Below are positions 1 to 3,628 of a stretch of 5,902 nucleotides of DNA, in pieces. Numbering within the stretch: the first letter of the stretch is position 1; every line of letters begins with the position of its first letter. The position numbers were made by a program, and so were the translations under genes. The stretch comes from Chlamydiia bacterium (lineage in GTDB: Bacteria; Chlamydiota; Chlamydiia; Chlamydiales; FEN-1388). The stretch covers positions 1 to 5,902 of the forward strand of contig JAHFTM010000128.1 in assembly GCA_023269335.1 (NCBI GenBank), given 5' to 3'. The notes beneath the pieces are model-generated. The model ran no database searches. It saw nothing but the letters and a program-made list of their open reading frames with translations, and was not told the origin of the DNA.

Positions 1-220
1 AGGGGGCGCAGGCACAGCTTCAAGTGGTGAACGTAAATTTATTCCGACGCTTGCAAAAGCTGCTGTTGCAGCAGGCTGTCAGGTGCTATTTATCGAGTCT
101 CATCCTGAGCCTGCAAAAGCCAAAAGCGATAAAGACACGGTATATCCAATAGATGAGCTTGCACAGCTACTTGAACTGCTTGTGAAAATCTATGATGTAG
201 TACAAGAAAGGCATTCATGA
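1..220 (+). CDS. kdsA: 3-deoxy-8-phosphooctulonate (Kdo-8-P) synthase, C-terminal part
   Basis: This is the last 72 residues of KdsA, read in the frame starting at base 2; the 5' end lies outside the window (E. coli KdsA is 284 aa). The enzyme condenses phosphoenolpyruvate with arabinose-5-phosphate to Kdo-8-phosphate, the precursor of the inner-core LPS sugar, in the cytosol. Visible are the segment SSGERKFIPTLAKAAVAAG and the strand-loop FIESHPEPAKAKSD. In the latter, the Glu (window residue 32) and the Asp 11 residues later match the spacing of E. coli Glu239 and Asp250. The CDGP motif that follows in metal-independent enzymes such as E. coli is replaced by SDKD, which hints at the metal-dependent class; the deciding N-terminal Cys/Asn is outside the window. 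The TGA stop overlaps the next start codon (ATGA), so the two genes are probably translationally coupled. Confidence 0.93.
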   Translation, partial: GGAGTASSGERKFIPTLAKAAVAAGCQVLFIESHPEPAKAKSDKDTVYPIDELAQLLELLVKIYDVVQERHS

Positions 221-1005
221 ACGTTTTTTCTTTTCGCCAGCCGTTTGTGGTCTGGACAATTGTGGTGGGACTTTTTTTTAGTTATGTCATTTTCAAAAGT
301 TTCTCAGTTTCTTCAAAAGATCAAAAGCGTTATGAAGTACAAAGCCAAGCTCAGCTTGTTAAACACATTGCCCGAAAAAGCAAAGTGGAAAAAGAGCTTC
401 CAAAACAGACTCGCTATGATGTCACAAAGCGATTGTCACTTTCTGAGAAGCGGCCGCGCCATGAGATAGAGCTACATGGATCGCGCTCTGAGATTGATAT
501 CTTTATGCGTAAATCTGAAGCGCGTCTTATTGAGACATTTTATGAGGTCCAGGGAGTCATGCAGCAAGAGCTTTACTATAAAGATGCAAAAGGCAAGGAA
601 TATGTTTGCGATGAGAAAGGAGAGCTGAAAAGACGAAGATCGCAGGGACAAGTGAAAGATCAGAAAGCTTTGGAAACTGCGGTAGCACAAGAGGCAGGGC
701 CGATACCGAATGAGCCAGAAGAAGTTGTGCAGCTAGATATAAAAAAACTTGAGCCCATGCAAAACTTTCGCTATTTTGAAGCTGACCGTGCCATCTATGA
801 CTATTACACCCACTCTTTTGTAGCCTACGACGTGAATTTTTGGACCTACACTACTAAAGGCCATACTCTTATAAAAAACTGTGATGATCTGTGGCCTGAG
901 TCTTCGGGTTCTGCCTCTTCAATGACTATGTGTCATGAGGGGCGTTTGAGTACGGCCCAATTTTCAGCTGAAAACCTTAGTATGCAGGTAACACCAGAAT
1001 GGTAA
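217..1005 (+). CDS. lptC: LptC-like inner-membrane-anchored LPS export protein
   Basis: The protein has 262 aa. A single hydrophobic segment at about residues 9-27 follows a short N-terminus, and the remainder is polar, so it is probably anchored in the inner membrane with a periplasmic domain. Two stretches have the alternating strand pattern of OstA/LptC-fold proteins: about 84-135 and 186-258, the latter with FEADRAIYDYYTHSFVAYDV. A Lys/Arg/Glu/Gln-rich stretch of about 50 residues (136-185) separates them, which makes it longer than E. coli LptC (191 aa). In the Lpt bridge, LptC receives LPS from LptB2FG and passes it to LptA. The start is supported by GAAAGG five bases upstream, inside kdsA, and by the ATGA overlap. 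The assignment rests on topology, weak fold-like pattern and position between kdsA and lptA/lptB; sequence identity to LptC is low by eye. It may correspond to the conserved chlamydial protein next to kdsA. Confidence 0.68.
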   Translation: MNVFSFRQPFVVWTIVVGLFFSYVIFKSFSVSSKDQKRYEVQSQAQLVKHIARKSKVEKELPKQTRYDVTKRLSLSEKRPRHEIELHGSRSEIDIFMRKSEARLIETFYEVQGVMQQELYYKDAKGKEYVCDEKGELKRRRSQGQVKDQKALETAVAQEAGPIPNEPEEVVQLDIKKLEPMQNFRYFEADRAIYDYYTHSFVAYDVNFWTYTTKGHTLIKNCDDLWPESSGSASSMTMCHEGRLSTAQFSAENLSMQVTPEW

Positions 1006-1547
1006 AATATATAGCGATGGTCATCTGCCTTTTGAGCACTTCAAGCGCTCTTTTTGCAGCCCCATCGACGAAAAATATTTCAGATGTGAAAGCTAAAGAT
1101 GTGAGCTTCGATGGCAAGAGAATTATTTTAACTGGCGATGTAGTTATCGAAGGGCGCTTAGGCATTATTAACTGCGAGAGGGCAGAGCTGTTTTTACCAG
1201 ATTCTAATGAGAGCCGCCATAGTGAAAAAGGCCATTCCAAAGAAACATCTCCGGCGCTGTCACCTGATAGAATTCTTCTGAAAAACAGCGTGACACTTGA
1301 ACTTAAAGATGGTAGTTCGTTGACAGCTGATGAGGCGGATATCAACTGCATTGATCTAGAAGGCGTGTTTCATGCAAAGCCACCGCACAAAGTTGTCTAT
1401 GTAGCTTATGTGGAGGAAGATGGAGTAAGAGTACCTGTGAAGACCACCGGCAATACCATGCGTGTGAAGATGAAAAAAGACGAGAAAAGCTCAGCCTATA
1501 TTTTATCTGATGTTCAAGGAGAAGGTGCTGTTACAATTGAATATTAA
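999..1547 (+). CDS. lptA: LptA/OstA-family periplasmic LPS transport protein
   Basis: The protein has 182 aa, close to E. coli LptA (185 aa). Residues 1-20 form a signal peptide: Lys3, a hydrophobic core, then SSALFAA with likely cleavage after Ala20 or Ala21. The mature part begins with an OstA-type strand series (residues about 27-66, containing VKAKDVSFDGKRIILTGDV). A polar, probably flexible stretch (about 67-87, rich in Ser, His, Glu and Lys) follows, then a second series (RILLKNSVTLELKDGSSLTA, Asp-rich after it). LptA oligomers form the periplasmic beta-jellyroll bridge that carries LPS to the outer membrane. The gene overlaps the LptC-like gene by 7 bases. Only a weak AGGT lies about nine bases upstream, so coupling to upstream translation is likely. 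The polar insert between the two strand series looks unusual for LptA. Family is fairly sure from motif pattern plus the adjacent lptB. Confidence 0.74.
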   Translation: MVKYIAMVICLLSTSSALFAAPSTKNISDVKAKDVSFDGKRIILTGDVVIEGRLGIINCERAELFLPDSNESRHSEKGHSKETSPALSPDRILLKNSVTLELKDGSSLTADEADINCIDLEGVFHAKPPHKVVYVAYVEEDGVRVPVKTTGNTMRVKMKKDEKSSAYILSDVQGEGAVTIEY

Positions 1548-1567
1548 CCAAAAGGAAGTCTTGGGTT

Positions 1568-2302
1568 ATGAGTGAAAAAAAGTTAGGTCTTGAAGTGAAA
1601 GACCTTGTCAAAACATATGCCTCAAGACCAGTTGTTAACGGCCTTTCGCTGACTGTAAAGCCCGGTGAAATTGTGGGTCTTTTGGGGCCTAATGGTGCGG
1701 GAAAAACGACTGCTTTTTATATGATCATTGGTCTGATTCAAGCAGATAGTGGAAGTGTAGTTTTTAATGACGTTGACATTACAGCTCTTCCTATCCACAA
1801 GCGTGCCCGGCTTGGTTTGGGATATTTAGCGCAGGAACCTTCTGTTTTTCGCGACCTTACAGTAGAAGAAAATATCTTGTGTATCTTAGAAGCTATGCCC
1901 TACACACCGGCAGAGCGTACTATTCGTTTAAAAGAGCTTTTAGCAGAGCTGCATATAGAGCCACTTGCAAAGAAAAAGGCTGCCGCGCTTTCAGGTGGTG
2001 AGCGGCGTCGGCTTGAAATCACACGTGCCCTTACCTCTTTTCCTACTTGCCTGATGCTTGATGAGCCTTTTGCTAATATCGATCCCATCGCTATTCAAGA
2101 TGTAAAAAACATCATCCGTCATCTGGTAAAAAAGAATATCGGCATTCTTATCACTGATCATAATGCTCGTGAAATTTTTTCGGTTGTTGACAGAAGTTAT
2201 CTTGTTGCTGAAGGCAAAGTTTTGCTTTCAGGTACTGTTCAAGAGCTTTTGGCAAGTGATCATGCTCGTCACACATACTTTGGCGAAAACTTCCAGCTGT
2301 AA
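1568..2302 (+). CDS. lptB: LPS export ABC transporter ATP-binding protein LptB
   Basis: The protein has 244 aa (E. coli LptB 241 aa) and is a complete single ABC ATPase domain. Visible motifs are Walker A GPNGAGKTT (40-48), Q-loop Gln89 in YLAQEPSVFRDLTVEEN, signature LSGGE (141-145), Walker B CLMLDE (161-166) with catalytic Glu166, D-loop (169-173) and switch His198 in ITDHN. The VFRDL stretch after the Q-loop and the C-terminal YFGENFQL are close to LptB-specific sequences (E. coli ends YLGEDFRL), which separates it from the related branched-chain amino-acid ATPases. A homodimer with LptF and LptG powers LPS extraction from the inner membrane; lptF and lptG are not in the window. An AAAAGGAAG Shine-Dalgarno lies 10-11 bases before the ATG. 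It follows lptA by 20 bases, so it is the last visible gene of the kdsA-lpt operon. Confidence 0.96.
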   Translation: MSEKKLGLEVKDLVKTYASRPVVNGLSLTVKPGEIVGLLGPNGAGKTTAFYMIIGLIQADSGSVVFNDVDITALPIHKRARLGLGYLAQEPSVFRDLTVEENILCILEAMPYTPAERTIRLKELLAELHIEPLAKKKAAALSGGERRRLEITRALTSFPTCLMLDEPFANIDPIAIQDVKNIIRHLVKKNIGILITDHNAREIFSVVDRSYLVAEGKVLLSGTVQELLASDHARHTYFGENFQL

Positions 2303-2350
2303 TTTCAACTACAGAGCGACAAAGAGCAAAACGATCATAGCCTCAAATCA

Positions 2351-2376
2351 TTACGGGCAGTCAAGTCTGCCCGTAA
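2351..2376. terminator. Perfect 10-bp hairpin between convergent lptB and the NDK paralog
   Basis: TTACGGGCAG, a 6-base loop (TCAAGT), then CTGCCCGTAA form a perfect stem. It lies 48 bases after the lptB stop and 31 bases before the stop of the convergent NDK gene. Neither strand has a run of T after the stem, so it is not a canonical intrinsic terminator. It may act as a bidirectional, weak terminator or as a 3'-end RNA-stabilising hairpin for both convergent transcripts. The symmetry is seen directly; the role is inferred from position. Confidence 0.55.
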
Positions 2377-2407
2377 ACGCTTCGAGTTCAAAGTAAAAGG
2401 ATTGAGT

Positions 2408-2899
2408 TTAAAAAATCTCGTCGGGTTTGAAGAAAAATTGCATTTCACGCTTGGCACTTTCTTCGCTGTCAGAAGCATGGATAGCATTTTCCGTTACATT
2501 TTTTCCGAAAAGCGCGCGAATTGTATTGGGCTCCGCCTTTTCAGGATTTGTGGCACCAATGATGGCACGCAGACGCATAACTGTAGCTTCTTCTCCGCTA
2601 CCTGCAATCACCATAGCCACAACAGGGCCAGAGGTCATTTTTTCAATAAGAGCATTAAAAAATGGTTTACCCTCGTGCTCTTTATAAAAAGTCTTTGCTT
2701 GTTCTTGGCTTAAGCGGGTCATTTTTAATGCCGCCACTTTTAAACCGCTACTTTCAATACGCGCGAGGATCTCTCCAATATGCTGCTCTTGTACGGCTCT
2801 TGGCTTAATCATAGAAAATGTAGAGCTTGTTTCAGCAGACAAAACTGTTGTAGTGGCGCTGATTGCCATAAAAAATGTAAAAATAGAGGAACGTATCAT
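2408..2899 (-). CDS. ndk: Putatively exported nucleoside diphosphate kinase paralog
   Basis: The protein has 163 aa from the ATG at 2899. NDK moves the gamma-phosphate between NTPs and NDPs through a phospho-histidine. All expected active-site residues are present: Lys32, Tyr72, Phe80, Arg111, Thr117, Arg128, Asn138 and catalytic His141 in NAIHASDSEE. Residues 1-22 (MIRSSIFTFF, then a hydrophobic stretch to VLSA) look like a signal peptide with cleavage before Glu23, so the kinase may act in the periplasm or outside the cell. Uncleaved, it would be a membrane anchor. Odd points are Arg34 where the family normally has Asp (IKPDAV becomes IKPRAV) and a 3-residue insertion near 102-104. It is about half identical to the neighbouring NDK by hand alignment, so it probably arose by tandem duplication. 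An in-frame ATG at 2953 was rejected because it lies inside a terminator stem and has no ribosome site; the chosen ATG has AAGGA seven bases upstream. Confidence 0.9.
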   Translation of the reverse strand: MIRSSIFTFFMAISATTTVLSAETSSTFSMIKPRAVQEQHIGEILARIESSGLKVAALKMTRLSQEQAKTFYKEHEGKPFFNALIEKMTSGPVVAMVIAGSGEEATVMRLRAIIGATNPEKAEPNTIRALFGKNVTENAIHASDSEESAKREMQFFFKPDEIF

Positions 2900-2906
2900 G
2901 GTTTTT

Positions 2907-2911
2907 TCCTT
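2907..2911 (-). promoter_or_regulatory. Shine-Dalgarno site fixing the start of the exported NDK
   Basis: On the minus strand AAGGA is followed by seven bases and then the ATG at 2899. This decides for the 163-aa protein with an N-terminal signal peptide over the 181-aa reading that would hide the signal behind 18 extra residues. Confidence 0.8.
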
Positions 2912-2927
2912 AGAAGTATTTGTTTTG

Positions 2928-2956
2928 AAAAAAAGGTGCAGGGAGGCCTGCACCTT
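2928..2956 (-). terminator. Intrinsic terminator after the first NDK gene
   Basis: On the minus strand AAGGTGCAGG, a 4-base loop (CCTC) and CCTGCACCTT form a perfect 10-bp GC-rich stem, followed directly by a run of T (seven T in total, two of them in the stem). This is a textbook Rho-independent terminator for the 2993-3496 NDK gene. It ends only 28 bases before the start codon of the downstream NDK paralog, so it may limit or attenuate that gene. On the plus strand no T-run follows, so it acts in one direction only. Confidence 0.88.
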
Positions 2957-2974
2957 AAGATATTTTGTCGAATA

Positions 2975-3001
2975 AGCTTATCGAGTAAGAGCTTATCGAG
3001 T
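2975..3001. repeat. Short tandem direct repeat across the NDK stop codon
   Basis: The 12-base unit AGCTTATCGAGT occurs twice (2975-2986 and 2990-3001) with a period of 15 bases. Read on the minus strand, the last codons ACT CGA TAA of the NDK gene are repeated in frame five codons later, giving a second ACT CGA TAA after the real stop. It looks like a recent small slippage duplication at the 3' end of the gene. A 10-base palindrome, ATAAGCTTAT, lies at 2972-2981. Confidence 0.85.
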
Positions 3002-3496
3002 TCTTGGGCAAAGCTCATCTTCGTCAAAGAAGAAGTCAATCTCTTGCTTAGCATTTTCCAGTGAGTCAGAGCCATGCACTGCATTTTCTTCAATGCCGCT
3101 TGCAAATGTTGCGCGAATTGTTCCAGGAGCTGCTTTCTTAGGATCTGTAGCACCCATCACTTCGCGGTTTTTATTCACAGCGTTATCACCTTCAAGCACC
3201 ATTACAACCACAGGGCCTGTGATCATAAAGTCTACAAGCTCGCCAAAAAATGGACGCTCTTTGTGCACTGCATAAAATTCTTCAGCTTCAGCCTGGCTTA
3301 AATGCAGCATTTTAGAGGCCACGATCTTCAGGCCAGATTTTTCGAAAAGGCTGCAGATATCACCAATGTGATTCTTAGAAACTGCATCCGGTTTGATAAT
3401 GGACAATGTGCGTTCAGCTGTTTTTTTAGCTCCAGCACTGCATCCGCAATGATGAGCGCATTTCTTAGGGGACATAGCTTGAGTTTCGAGTGGCAT
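2993..3496 (-). CDS. ndk: Nucleoside diphosphate kinase with N-terminal Cys/His extension
   Basis: The protein has 167 aa against 141-143 aa for typical bacterial NDK. The kinase core (about residues 28-160) is standard: [21 protein letters not shown] and [12 protein letters not shown]. Active-site residues Lys35, Tyr75, Phe83, Arg111, Thr117, Arg128, Asn138 and His141 all sit exactly 23 positions beyond their E. coli counterparts, so there is no indel in the core up to the catalytic His. It equilibrates NTP and NDP pools in the cytosol for nucleic acid synthesis. The extra N-terminus carries Cys13, His15, His16, Cys17 and Cys19 (CAHHCGC), possibly metal-binding or redox-active; this role is not established. 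The ATG at 3496 is chosen because AAGAGG lies seven bases upstream, whereas Met8 has no ribosome site. The gene has its own promoter and terminator, and is divergent from pheT. Confidence 0.96.
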   Translation of the reverse strand: MPLETQAMSPKKCAHHCGCSAGAKKTAERTLSIIKPDAVSKNHIGDICSLFEKSGLKIVASKMLHLSQAEAEEFYAVHKERPFFGELVDFMITGPVVVMVLEGDNAVNKNREVMGATDPKKAAPGTIRATFASGIEENAVHGSDSLENAKQEIDFFFDEDELCPRTR

Positions 3497-3503
3497 AAGA
3501 TAA

Positions 3504-3509
3504 CCTCTT
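3504..3509 (-). promoter_or_regulatory. Shine-Dalgarno site fixing the long NDK start
   Basis: AAGAGG on the minus strand is spaced seven bases from the ATG at 3496. The alternative ATG at 3475 (Met8) has no purine-rich site before it. The N-terminal extension is therefore likely translated. Confidence 0.75.
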
Positions 3510-3541
3510 AAATTTAAAGAAATTTGTTTAAATGTGCAGTA

Positions 3542-3570
3542 ATTATAGCCTGCTTTCTTTTAAAAATCAA
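3542..3570 (-). promoter_or_regulatory. Sigma70-type promoter for the NDK gene
   Basis: On the minus strand TTGATT (3565-3570), a 17-base spacer and a perfect TATAAT (3542-3547) form a strong housekeeping promoter. Transcription would start near 3534-3535, leaving a leader of about 38 bases that contains the AAGAGG ribosome site. It fires away from pheT. In the 132-base gap to pheT no comparably good promoter was found on the plus strand. Confidence 0.82.
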
Positions 3571-3628
3571 TAGAAACATTTGGAAGATGTGTGTTAGCAT
3601 GGCTGCTTTACATTATTTGGATTTTTCT

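Noticed and set aside
977..1351. Open frame of 124 codons on the minus strand
   Set aside because: It lies fully antisense to the lptC/lptA-like genes, has no ribosome site or recognisable domain, and the plus-strand frame has a clear signal peptide and family pattern.
2298..2315. Small inverted repeat CTGTA/TACAG at the lptB stop
   Set aside because: A 5-bp stem with an 8-base loop is too weak and likely to occur by chance.
2402..2713. Plus-strand open frames opposite the exported NDK (also at 2427-2687, 2780-3064 and 3074-3301)
   Set aside because: They are antisense shadows of the two well-conserved NDK genes, with low-complexity, unconvincing translations.
2957..2992. Possible promoter (TATCTT) for the exported NDK upstream of the terminator
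   Set aside because: The -10 matches only four of six bases and no -35 is recognisable at 17 bases; transcription would also begin at or inside the terminator stem.
3473..3475. Met8 as the start of the cytosolic NDK
   Set aside because: There is no Shine-Dalgarno before it, while the ATG at 3496 has AAGAGG at seven bases.
3580..3616. Possible pheT promoter with TTGGAA and TACATT/CATTAT
   Set aside because: The spacing (about 23 bases or more) is too long, and no other hexamer pair in the gap fits; the pheT promoter is left unassigned.
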